Below are positions 1 to 6,728 of a DNA stretch of 9,948 nucleotides, one piece after another. The notes beneath the pieces were generated by a model that was not told the origin of the DNA, made no database searches, and saw nothing but the letters and a program-made list of their open reading frames with translations. The stretch's first letter is position 1. Every line of letters starts with the position of its first letter. The position numbers were made by a program, and so were the translations under genes. The stretch is from Actinomycetota bacterium (lineage in GTDB: Bacteria > Actinomycetota > Actinomycetes > Streptosporangiales > Streptosporangiaceae), in NCBI GenBank assembly GCA_003161205.1, contig PMOU01000515.1:1953-11900 (forward strand), given 5' to 3'.

Positions 1-473
1 GCCCGCTCCAGGTCTCCACCGACACGCTGGCCGAGCTGGAGGCGAGCATCCTCATGTTCTACACGGGGATCACCCGCTCGTCCTCGGCCGTCCTCGGCAA
101 GCAGCAGGAAGCCATTCAAAGCGGCGAGGCCATCGGCAAGATGCACCAGATCAAAGAGCTGGGCATCCAGTCCCGGGACGCACTGGTGAGCGGAGACCTG
201 ACCAGGTTCGGGCAGCTCATGTGCGAGCACTGGCTGGTCAAACGCGGGATCGTCGACGAGATGACGGCAACCCACGTCGACCGCTGGATTTCCAAGGCGC
301 TGGCGAACGGGGCACTGGGAGCCAAGCTGGTGGGCGCAGGCGGCGGAGGTTTCCTGATGGTCTTCTGTAGCGACGGCCGTACCAAACTGCGCCAGGCGAT
401 GGCCGAAGAAGGCCTGGTCGAGCACCGCTTCAGCTTTGACTTCGAGGGAAGCAAAGTCATCTACAACGTGTGA
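1..473 (+). CDS. hddA: D-glycero-alpha-D-manno-heptose 7-phosphate kinase, GHMP family (3' part only)
   Basis: This is the C-terminal 156 residues of a GHMP-superfamily sugar kinase; the gene begins upstream of the window and its reading frame here starts at base 3. The glycine-rich GHMP C-terminal motif is plain near the end (GAKLVGAGGGGFLMVF), followed by the short C-terminal strand and tail usual for the family. HddA enzymes phosphorylate the anomeric carbon of D-manno-heptose 7-phosphate with ATP to give the 1,7-bisphosphate in the cytoplasm. The substrate assignment rests mainly on context: the next three genes are the isomerase, phosphatase and guanylyltransferase of the same GDP-heptose pathway. 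The N-terminal substrate and ATP motifs are outside the window, so another GHMP sugar kinase cannot be excluded by sequence alone. The stop codon (471-473) lies 7 bases before the next start. Confidence 0.85.
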   Translation, partial: PLQVSTDTLAELEASILMFYTGITRSSSAVLGKQQEAIQSGEAIGKMHQIKELGIQSRDALVSGDLTRFGQLMCEHWLVKRGIVDEMTATHVDRWISKALANGALGAKLVGAGGGGFLMVFCSDGRTKLRQAMAEEGLVEHRFSFDFEGSKVIYNV

Positions 474-480
474 GGCATCC

Positions 481-1092
481 ATGGACCATCTTCCATTCAT
501 CGACTCCTACCTGGCCGATGTGGGCAGCGTGACACAAGCCATTTCCCGCGGCGATATAGATGCCTTCATCCAGCATCTGTATGAGGCCTGGCAGCGCGAT
601 GCCGCCGTGTTTGTCGCCGGCAATGGCGGCTCGGCCTCCACCGCCAGCCATTTCGCGGCGGATCTCAACAAATACACCTCATCGAAAGCCGAGCATCGCT
701 TCAGGGCCTTCTGTCTCAACGACAACCCTGCCCTGGTCTCGGCGCTGACCAACGACGACGGCTGGGACAACGTCTACTCCTATCAGCTGGAAAGCTTCAT
801 GCGCGAAGGTGACGTGCTGGTAGCTGTCAGCGTGCATGGCGGCTCCGGGGGCGACAACGCCGGCGAATGGTCGCAGAACCTGCTCAAGGCAGCCCGGACC
901 GTCAAGGAGAAGGACGGCAAGATCCTCGCCCTCGTGGGCTTCGACGGCGGCGTGCTTGGCAAGATCGCCGACGCCTCCGTCCTGGTCCCCGCCGACTCGA
1001 CGCCGCAGGTCGAGGGATTTCACCTAGTGCTGACTCACCTGATCGCAGCCCGGCTGAAGCAGGCGATCGGCGACCAGGACCAGAGGATATGA
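481..1092 (+). CDS. gmhA: Sedoheptulose 7-phosphate isomerase (phosphoheptose isomerase), SIS domain
   Basis: A 203-residue single SIS-domain protein, the usual GmhA size (about 190-200). It isomerises sedoheptulose 7-phosphate to D-glycero-D-manno-heptose 7-phosphate, the first step of nucleotide-heptose synthesis. The phosphate-binding loop GNGGSAS is at residues 47-53, followed by ASHFAADL, a second SIS loop SVHGGSGG at 117-124, and VEGFH...TH at 167-176. By my hand alignment His176 matches the catalytic/metal His180 of E. coli GmhA, whereas the partner Gln172 is Glu168 here and the E65 region reads AADL with Asp61. I chose ATG 481 because GAGG at 472-475 lies 5 bases upstream and MDHLPFIDSYL fits the family N-terminus; the in-frame ATG at 436 would lie within the preceding kinase gene. 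It overlaps gmhB by ATGA. Confidence 0.9.
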   Translation: MDHLPFIDSYLADVGSVTQAISRGDIDAFIQHLYEAWQRDAAVFVAGNGGSASTASHFAADLNKYTSSKAEHRFRAFCLNDNPALVSALTNDDGWDNVYSYQLESFMREGDVLVAVSVHGGSGGDNAGEWSQNLLKAARTVKEKDGKILALVGFDGGVLGKIADASVLVPADSTPQVEGFHLVLTHLIAARLKQAIGDQDQRI

Positions 1093-1745
1093 CCGCACCG
1101 GCCATCTTCCTCGACCGGGACGGGACCATCAGCGAGATGGTCTACTACCCCGAGCACGCGCTGGTCGACAGCCCCTGCTCGCCCTCCCAGCTGATGCTGG
1201 CCGAAGGAGCCGGCCCAGCGCTGCGCACTTTCCGCCGGCTCGGCTACAAGCTCGTCCTGATCTCTAACCAGCCGGGCATCGCCAAAGAGCACTTCACCCC
1301 GGAAATCCACCAGCAGATGGTCCAGCGGCTGGACCACCTGCTCGGCCGGGAAGGCGTGGCCCTGACCGCCCAGTACTACTGCCTCCATCACCCCCAGGCA
1401 AAGCTGGCCCCATATCGCCTGGATTGCGGTTGCCGCAAACCGGAGCCCGGGCTGCTCGTGCAAGCCGCCCGGGAACATGACCTCTCCCTTAGCGACTCCA
1501 TCACCGTCGGCGACAGCCTGACCGATGTCCTCGCCGGCCAGCGTGCTGGCACCAAAACGATTCTGCTCACGACCGTGAACTCGCTGATCACCCGCCTGAT
1601 GGCGGAACGGGAAGCCGAACCTAGCTTCCTAGCCCGCAACCTTGCCGAAGCGGCGGAACAGGTGCGGCTCATCCGGCGCCAGGTGCGTATTTTATGCAAG
1701 CTGTCATCCTGGCCGGCGGCCTCGGTACCCGCCTGCATCCGCTGA
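1089..1745 (+). CDS. gmhB: D-glycero-D-manno-heptose 1,7-bisphosphate 7-phosphatase (HAD, GmhB type)
   Basis: A 218-residue HAD-superfamily phosphatase that removes the 7-phosphate from heptose 1,7-bisphosphate to leave the 1-phosphate for nucleotide activation. HAD motif I is DRDGT (nucleophile Asp9, acid/base Asp11), motif II is SNQ (59-61), the motif III lysine is Lys117 in CRKP, and motif IV is GDSLTD (141-146). The structural zinc loop of the GmhB/histidinol-phosphatase subgroup is complete: CLHHP at 98-102 and CGCRKP at 113-118. The ATG start overlaps the gmhA stop (ATGA). A large open frame upstream in the same phase is only the shadow of gmhA, since the family begins at MTAPAIFLDRDGT. 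Oddly, the 3' end runs 52 bases into the next gene, adding a tail rich in Arg, Cys and Pro that is not typical of the family. Confidence 0.92.
   Translation: MTAPAIFLDRDGTISEMVYYPEHALVDSPCSPSQLMLAEGAGPALRTFRRLGYKLVLISNQPGIAKEHFTPEIHQQMVQRLDHLLGREGVALTAQYYCLHHPQAKLAPYRLDCGCRKPEPGLLVQAAREHDLSLSDSITVGDSLTDVLAGQRAGTKTILLTTVNSLITRLMAEREAEPSFLARNLAEAAEQVRLIRRQVRILCKLSSWPAASVPACIR
1681..1685 (+). promoter_or_regulatory. Ribosome binding site for hddC inside gmhB
   Basis: AGGTG lies 8 bases upstream of ATG 1694. It supports this start although it places the hddC start inside the gmhB coding region, and it means hddC has its own initiation signal despite the long overlap. Confidence 0.6.
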
Positions 1746-2401
1746 CCCGTTCGGTTCCCAAACCGATGGTCGCCGTTCACGGCCGGCCTTTCCTGGAGTA
1801 CGAGCTGGCCCTGCTGGCCCGCAGCGGCATCAGCGCCGTGATCCTGTGCGTGGGCTATCTGGGGGAACAGGTCCGGCAGCATTTCGGAAACGGCAGCACC
1901 CTGGGAATTCAGATCCAGTACAGCTGGGATGGGGAGCAGCCCCTCGGTCCGATCGGAGCCTTGAAGAACGCCGAGTCCCTGCTGGATGACTCCTTCTTCG
2001 TCCTCTACGGAGACGCCTATCTCCGCCTGGATTACCGGGCCCTTATGGAGCGCATGCTCTCCTCCGGCCGCTTGGGCGCCATGGCCGTGCTGCGCAACCG
2101 CCATGCGTACGGGCCCAGCGACCTGCTGGTCGAAGACGGCATCGTCAAGGAATACGACAAGAAGCAACCGCGCCCAGATCTGGAGTGGGTCAACTTCGGA
2201 GTCTCGGCGCTGAGACGTCAGGCCCTGACGCTTGCCGAGCCCGGCCGGTTCTGCGACGAGGAGAAGTTTTACGGGCAGCTCATCAGTGCCCGGCAGCTCG
2301 TCGCCTTCGAGGTCAAGGATCGTTTCTATGAGATCAATAGCGCCTCGGGTCTTGAGCAGTTCAGCCACTTTATCGCGCCAAGCTCGACAAGTTATCAGTG
2401 A
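1694..2401 (+). CDS. hddC: D-glycero-alpha-D-manno-heptose 1-phosphate guanylyltransferase (nucleotidyltransferase)
   Basis: A 235-residue sugar-1-phosphate nucleotidyltransferase of the short RmlA-like class. The nucleotide-binding signature LAGGLGTRL is at residues 6-14, the PKPM lysine is Lys23, and the metal-binding aspartate is in LYGDAYL (Asp107). The whole Rossmann-type core ends with a short tail, without the left-handed beta-helix seen in GlmU-type enzymes. HddC transfers GMP from GTP to heptose 1-phosphate, giving GDP-D-glycero-alpha-D-manno-heptose. The nucleotide (GTP rather than CTP or ATP) is inferred from the pairing with an HddA-type kinase and GmhB. The start is fixed by MQAVILAGG and an AGGTG 8 bases upstream. 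It overlaps gmhB by 52 bases and its TGA stop overlaps a GTG of the next gene. MurNAc-1-P or mannose-1-P substrates are alternatives, less likely here. Confidence 0.88.
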   Translation: MQAVILAGGLGTRLHPLTRSVPKPMVAVHGRPFLEYELALLARSGISAVILCVGYLGEQVRQHFGNGSTLGIQIQYSWDGEQPLGPIGALKNAESLLDDSFFVLYGDAYLRLDYRALMERMLSSGRLGAMAVLRNRHAYGPSDLLVEDGIVKEYDKKQPRPDLEWVNFGVSALRRQALTLAEPGRFCDEEKFYGQLISARQLVAFEVKDRFYEINSASGLEQFSHFIAPSSTSYQ

Positions 2402-2405
2402 AGGG
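2401..2405 (+). promoter_or_regulatory. Ribosome binding site deciding the transaldolase start
   Basis: AAGGG lies 10 bases before ATG 2416 and directly after the in-frame GTG at 2398. This favours ATG 2416, which starts at the family-typical MTQIFLDTAN, over GTG 2398, although that GTG overlaps the hddC stop as GTGA. Confidence 0.45.
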
Positions 2406-2415
2406 TGCACCGACC

Positions 2416-3162
2416 ATGACACAGATATTTCTCGACACCGCCAACACCGGCGAGATCCGTAACTTCCTCGCCCAGGGGATCGGAGACGGGGTCACCACCA
2501 ATCAGAAGATCATCCTCAGCGAGGGAAGCATCGACCTGAGGGAACGGATCGTCGAGATCTGCGCCCTGAATCCGAACTGGCCGGTGAGCGTCGAAACCAC
2601 GACCAAGACGGTGGACGCCCTGATCGCCGAAGCCGAGGAGTACGCCAGCTGGCATCCCAATGTCGTCATCAAGGTTGCCATGGACAAGGACGGCATAGCC
2701 CTGCAGGTGGCCAAGAAACTGCACCAGATGGGTCTGCGGACCAACCTGACCGCCATGGTCACCATCAACCAGCTCTACCTGGCCGCCCAGGCGGGCGCCA
2801 CCTATGTCAGCCTGTTCTTCAACCGCGCCCGGGATGCGGGCATCGATCCGGTCGCCACCATCGAAAAGGCGGTGCCGCTCCTGGAGCGAGACACCGGATC
2901 CCGGCTGATCTGCGGCAGCATCCGCAAGCCCGAGGACGTGGAAGAAATCCTCTGCGCGGGCGCGCATATCGTGACTATCCCGCCCAAGATCCTCACCCAG
3001 ATGCCCTTCCACCCCAAGACGGAGGAGACCATCCAGGAGTTCGATCAGGCCTGGCTGGAGTTCACCGCGAAGAGCCACCTCGCCGTCACCCCTCCGCATA
3101 GGCGAAAGCGGGTGCTGGTGGGGGAGACGACGGATACCGGCGCGGGAGCGCAGACGGGATGA
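2416..3162 (+). CDS. tal: Transaldolase of the small FSA/TalC-type subfamily
   Basis: A 248-residue TIM-barrel class I aldolase, slightly longer than the usual 214-220 because of an Arg-rich, low-complexity tail after about residue 220. IFLDTAN holds Asp7, VTTNQKI replaces the common VTTNPS, and the Schiff-base lysine is Lys86 in VVIKVAM. Two residues that separate transaldolases from fructose-6-phosphate aldolases agree with transaldolase: Glu60 (Gln59 in E. coli FSA) and Phe134 in SLFFNR (Tyr131 in FSA). The enzyme would therefore move dihydroxyacetone units between sugar phosphates, making or consuming sedoheptulose 7-phosphate, the substrate of gmhA in the same operon. A dedicated precursor-supply role is my inference. 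ATG 2416 was preferred to GTG 2398, which would add six residues. Its stop overlaps the next start as ATGA. Confidence 0.85.
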   Translation: MTQIFLDTANTGEIRNFLAQGIGDGVTTNQKIILSEGSIDLRERIVEICALNPNWPVSVETTTKTVDALIAEAEEYASWHPNVVIKVAMDKDGIALQVAKKLHQMGLRTNLTAMVTINQLYLAAQAGATYVSLFFNRARDAGIDPVATIEKAVPLLERDTGSRLICGSIRKPEDVEEILCAGAHIVTIPPKILTQMPFHPKTEETIQEFDQAWLEFTAKSHLAVTPPHRRKRVLVGETTDTGAGAQTG

Positions 3163-4325
3163 CCATCCTCCGCGACGCCATCACCGTCGCCTGGCTCTCG
3201 TGGACGCTGTGGCTGGGGATGATGATCTTCGCCTTCCTGATCCACGTGCTGCGCCGCCACCCCCACGACACGACGGCCCCGGCTGAGGCCAAGAAACTGA
3301 TCATCCAGATCACGACGATCGGCGACGACATCGTCGCCGACACCATTCGCAAGCTCCGCAGCGCCCTGGGCGGCCGCGACACCTCCCTCTACGAGATCTG
3401 GGTGGTCACCGAGCCCAGCGACCCGCGCTCCTACCCGTCAGCCGACCTGACCTTGGTGGTTCCCCCCGGCTTCCAGACCAGCCAGCAGACCAAGTTCAAG
3501 GGCCGGGCCCTGGAATACGCCCGCCTCTATCGCATCGGCAGCCTTACCGACTACAAGGCCCTGCTCATCGACGACGACTCCACCGTCTCCGCCGCTTTTA
3601 TCGACGAGTGCTATGAGCGCTCCTTCGACCTGCTGCAGGGACCCGTCACCGTCAGCCGCCCTCGCGGCATCCTGTCGAACCTCGACGCTGCCCTGCGGGC
3701 CATGTCCTGTCTGAGCTTCTGCTCGTTCTTCCAGGAGATCTCCCACCAGCTCGTCACTCACGGCGAGGGCTTCTGCATCTCTGAAGAGGTCGAGCGCGCC
3801 GTCTCCTGGGATCATCCCGGCTGGTATGCGGAGGATCTGGTCTACGGGGCGACGGCCACCCGCACGATGGGCTTCCGGATGCGCTCGACCTACGCCACCC
3901 TGCAGACCAACTGCCCCATCGGCATCAGCCAGTACATCAAGCAGCGCCGCCGCTGGTACTGGTCCTTCATCAGGTCCAGGTACCTGCTGCCGCGCTCCGT
4001 CCGGGCGGAGCTGTGGAGCTTTTACATCCTCGGCCTGGTCGTCACCCCGCTGGCGGTAACCGGCATCTTCCTGGGTGCCCTCGGGATCTTCTATCTCCCC
4101 GCGGGCCTGACCGTGCTGTCCCGGGTCCTGTTCGTCCTGTGGTTCCTGGCCTGGGGCTATTCCGGCTACTTCGCGCAGCGGAGGGTCCGGGGGGTCGTGG
4201 TCGGGGCGCTGTCTTCCTTGGTCGCTCCGCTGGTCGGCTTCATCATCAGCCTTATCGGCATCATCATGGGGCCGGCGCAGACCTTCGAGGTAATGAAGAG
4301 AGCGGAAGTACGTGCCGAACGATAA
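3159..4325 (+). CDS. Membrane glycosyltransferase, family 2, processive-synthase-like
   Basis: A 388-residue inverting GT-A glycosyltransferase fixed in the membrane. One hydrophobic segment (about 8-30) precedes the cytoplasmic catalytic domain, and three follow it (about 287-312, 314-338, 346-371). The catalytic signature of synthase-type GT2 enzymes is complete: KFKGRALEYA (112-121), the metal-binding LLIDDDS (Asp138-140), the general-base motif YAEDLVYG (Glu225-Asp226) and QRRRW (262-266), the acceptor/product-binding motif of cellulose, hyaluronan and egghead-type enzymes. The size and KFKGRAL motif recall the egghead (beta-1,4-mannosyltransferase) branch, but this is from memory. It could use GDP-heptose, made by the upstream genes, or another nucleotide sugar; donor and product are unknown. 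It overlaps the transaldolase stop (ATGA), with GGGAG 10 bases before ATG 3159. Confidence 0.88.
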   Translation: MTILRDAITVAWLSWTLWLGMMIFAFLIHVLRRHPHDTTAPAEAKKLIIQITTIGDDIVADTIRKLRSALGGRDTSLYEIWVVTEPSDPRSYPSADLTLVVPPGFQTSQQTKFKGRALEYARLYRIGSLTDYKALLIDDDSTVSAAFIDECYERSFDLLQGPVTVSRPRGILSNLDAALRAMSCLSFCSFFQEISHQLVTHGEGFCISEEVERAVSWDHPGWYAEDLVYGATATRTMGFRMRSTYATLQTNCPIGISQYIKQRRRWYWSFIRSRYLLPRSVRAELWSFYILGLVVTPLAVTGIFLGALGIFYLPAGLTVLSRVLFVLWFLAWGYSGYFAQRRVRGVVVGALSSLVAPLVGFIISLIGIIMGPAQTFEVMKRAEVRAER

Positions 4326-5334
4326 TCCGTCCAGTGCCTCAAACGAAGCAACCAGGAAGAAGAAAGCCCTGGTCACCGGGGGCCTGGGCTTCATCGGAAG
4401 TCACCTGGTCGACCGCCTCCTCGACAGCGGCTGGCAGGTCGCGGTCCTGGACAATCTGAGCACCGGGCACCGGGCCAATCTCGCTCACCGAGCGGATAAC
4501 CCCAGCCTGAGGATCACCGAGGGCGACATCCGCGACATCCGCACCGTCTCGGCGATAACGGCCGGCTGCGACGCGGTCTTTCACCTTGCTGCCCACGCCA
4601 TGATGCGGGTGAGCCCGGCCAACACCAAAACCGACCTCGACAACAACCTGCTCGGAACCCTCAATGTGATCGAGAGCATGATCACTCACGGGGTCCCGCA
4701 CCTGATCTTCGCGTCCACCTCCGCCCTCTACGGTGAAGCCGAGGTGGTTCCTACCCCCGAGGACTACCTGGGCACCCAGACCTCCCTGTACGGCGCCGCC
4801 AAGCTGGCCGCCGAGGCCTATGCCTGCGCTTACACCCAGTTCGCACCGCTCCAGCTGTGGTCATTCCGGTTCGGAACGGTGATCGGCGAACGCTGCCGTC
4901 GTGGCGCAGTCTGGGACTTCACCCACAAGCTCCGGAAAGACCCCACTGTGCTGGAGATCCTCGGCAACGGCCAGCAGAAGAAGGACTACCTGCACGTCGA
5001 GGACTGCATCGACGGCATCATGACCGGCTACGACAAAGCCGCCGATCGAGCCAACATCTTGAACCTGGGGCTCGAGGAGCAGACCAGCGTCGATCAGCTG
5101 GCGGACATCGTCGTCGCGGAAATGGGCCTTGCCGATGTGCGGCGGCGCTACTCCGGCACCGAGCACGGCTGGGTGGGAGACAACCCGGTGGTCTGCCTTT
5201 CCGCCAGGAAGCTGCGCTCCCTGGGGTGGCGTCCCGCTATCCCTCCCCAGGAGGCCATCCGGCTGACCGCCCGCTGGACGATCGACGCCATCGACGCCAT
5301 CGACGCGGCGCCATCGCAAGCGGGTCACAGCTGA
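4312..5334 (+). CDS. NAD-dependent epimerase/dehydratase (extended SDR, UDP-glucose 4-epimerase-like)
   Basis: A 340-residue extended short-chain dehydrogenase that remodels a nucleotide sugar. The NAD-binding GGLGFIG motif is at 23-29, Asp47 (LDN) is placed to bind the adenosine ribose, and the catalytic set is Ser135-Thr136-Ser137 with Tyr160 and Lys164 (YGAAK). The closest general type is the GalE/NDP-sugar epimerase group, but the exact substrate cannot be read from sequence. Given the operon, a GDP-heptose epimerase or dehydratase, or a UDP-hexose epimerase supplying the neighbouring glycosyltransferase, are both possible. Translation begins at GTG 4312, 14 bases inside the glycosyltransferase gene, with a purine-rich AGAGAGCGGAAG just upstream. 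The C-terminus holds the tripeptide IDA three times, from a 9-base tandem repeat. Confidence 0.85.
   Translation: MPNDNPSSASNEATRKKKALVTGGLGFIGSHLVDRLLDSGWQVAVLDNLSTGHRANLAHRADNPSLRITEGDIRDIRTVSAITAGCDAVFHLAAHAMMRVSPANTKTDLDNNLLGTLNVIESMITHGVPHLIFASTSALYGEAEVVPTPEDYLGTQTSLYGAAKLAAEAYACAYTQFAPLQLWSFRFGTVIGERCRRGAVWDFTHKLRKDPTVLEILGNGQQKKDYLHVEDCIDGIMTGYDKAADRANILNLGLEEQTSVDQLADIVVAEMGLADVRRRYSGTEHGWVGDNPVVCLSARKLRSLGWRPAIPPQEAIRLTARWTIDAIDAIDAAPSQAGHS
5281..5307 (+). repeat. Three tandem 9-base units, ATCGACGC(C/G)
   Basis: Three head-to-tail copies of ATCGACGCC, the last ending in G, encode Ile-Asp-Ala three times near the end of the epimerase. The unit keeps the reading frame, so gain or loss would only change tail length. 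Confidence 0.8.
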
Positions 5335-5357
5335 GCCGGAATGATACTGGTGCCGGG

Positions 5358-6728
5358 ATGGATCGTCGTTCCTTCCTGCGGGGCGGGCTGGCTGCCGTGT
5401 TCGGCGTGACGGCATCGGCCGGCCTGCCCGCGTGCGCGACCTCGATCCCGGGGCCGACCCCGAAGATGGGCACGCTGTCCGATACCTTCGCCGGGACTTC
5501 CCTGAACGGCGCGTTGTGGCACGCCTACGGAAACGTGACGCTTGCCGGGGGCATCGTCACCCTGACGGACGTCGCCCGCACCACGCAGTACTCCGGTATC
5601 AGGTCGCTGGCCCGGTACGACCTGACGGACTCGCAGCTCCAAGGCCAGCTGATCTCGGCCGGCGCCCAGGCGGCCAGCACTCAGGCCTGCCTGCAGGTCG
5701 TCGACTCCGGCGGGACCAACTCGCTGACCTTCATGGTGACCGGCGGTCACCTCCAGGTTCAGCAGCAGGTGGCCGGGTCCTACGCCATGCTGGCCTCGGC
5801 CGCCTACGTGGCCGCATCGATGGCCTGGCTGCGCATCCGCGAGGCTGCGGGCAGCACGTACTTCGAGTACTCGGCGGATGCGAAGACCTGGACCGCGCTG
5901 TGGTCCGGGGCGGACCCGATCACCGAGACCGCGCTTTACGCCGCCATACAGCACGGCATGTGGGCCCCCGCCGACCCGCAGACCTCGAGCCGCTGGGCGA
6001 TGGTCAACCCGTCGGCCGCGGTGCTGCTGGCCACCGCCACGGGCCTGACCTCGCTCGGGCCGTATAACCTGCAGGTCAACGAATTTAACAGCACCGCCGC
6101 GCTGGACGTCACCTCCGACGGCGCAACCGGCCCGGCCAGCTTTGCGGTGCCCGTCTCGGCGCTGAACGTGGCCGGAGGCGGGACAGCGGGCGCCGGCCCG
6201 AGCCTGTACTACGGCAACCACTGGGGCACTATCTCCGGCGACGGCAAGTTGCCAGTGGCGCTGAGCGCCATCACCGACGGCGGGACGGTCACCACCAGCT
6301 GGTCGATCGACACCGGGGCGGTGGCCGCAGCCGACCTCTGGGATGCCAGTTACGACATCTGGTTCAACGCCAGCTCCGCCGGCAATCAGTCGGGCGACGA
6401 CGCCAGCAACCTGGAGCTGATGGTCTGGCTGAAATACTCGGCTCAGGCGACCCCGACCGGGGTCCAGGTGGACACCGGGACCCGCATCGCCGGCCTGAGC
6501 TGGAACGTCTGGTACGGTCCCGGCGGGAACGGGCCATGCGTCTCCTACGTGCTCTCACCGGTGAGCAGCTCGGTCACGGACCTGGACCTGGGACTGCTCG
6601 CCGCCGATGCGGTGGCCCGTGGCTACCTGAGCCCCAGCTGGTACCTGATCGACGTCGAGGCCGGGTTCGAGCTGTGGTCCGGCGGCGCCGGGTTGGAGTC
6701 AACGGCGTTCTCGGTCACGGTGCGGTGA
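5358..6728 (+). CDS. Tat-exported probable lipoprotein with C-terminal GH12 glucanase domain
   Basis: A 456-residue secreted protein. The N-terminus has a twin-arginine motif (RRSFLR, 3-8), a hydrophobic stretch and a lipobox-like LPAC with Cys26; Pro at -2 is unusual, so lipidation is likely rather than certain. Residues about 40-215 look like a beta-sandwich of laminin-G/concanavalin type (SDTFAGTSLNGALW...), perhaps carbohydrate-binding. Residues about 230-456 match GH12: GPSLYYGNHWG (280-290), YDIWFN (332-337), LELMVWL with nucleophile Glu353, and AGFELW with acid/base Glu438, then the SGGAGL end. GH12 enzymes hydrolyse beta-1,4-glucan, xyloglucan or mixed-linkage glucan with retention. 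Here, 23 bases after the epimerase, it may trim or release the glycan the operon makes (inference). The start ATG 5358 is set by the Tat signal; its ribosome binding site is weak, suggesting translation coupled to the gene before. Confidence 0.88.
   Translation: MDRRSFLRGGLAAVFGVTASAGLPACATSIPGPTPKMGTLSDTFAGTSLNGALWHAYGNVTLAGGIVTLTDVARTTQYSGIRSLARYDLTDSQLQGQLISAGAQAASTQACLQVVDSGGTNSLTFMVTGGHLQVQQQVAGSYAMLASAAYVAASMAWLRIREAAGSTYFEYSADAKTWTALWSGADPITETALYAAIQHGMWAPADPQTSSRWAMVNPSAAVLLATATGLTSLGPYNLQVNEFNSTAALDVTSDGATGPASFAVPVSALNVAGGGTAGAGPSLYYGNHWGTISGDGKLPVALSAITDGGTVTTSWSIDTGAVAAADLWDASYDIWFNASSAGNQSGDDASNLELMVWLKYSAQATPTGVQVDTGTRIAGLSWNVWYGPGGNGPCVSYVLSPVSSSVTDLDLGLLAADAVARGYLSPSWYLIDVEAGFELWSGGAGLESTAFSVTVR

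Noticed and set aside
1388..2422. A 344-codon open frame on the minus strand
   Set aside because: It lies opposite gmhB and hddC, which carry full catalytic motifs. The antisense product shows no recognisable domain; long antisense frames are common in high-GC DNA.
3438..4394. A 318-codon open frame on the minus strand
   Set aside because: It is antisense to the glycosyltransferase with all GT2 motifs. The product is rich in Asp, Gly, Gln and Pro and lacks a domain or ribosome binding site.
4857..5357. An in-frame upstream extension of the GH12 gene
   Set aside because: It overlaps the epimerase in another phase and would bury the Tat signal and lipobox in the middle of the protein. ATG 5358 is the real start.
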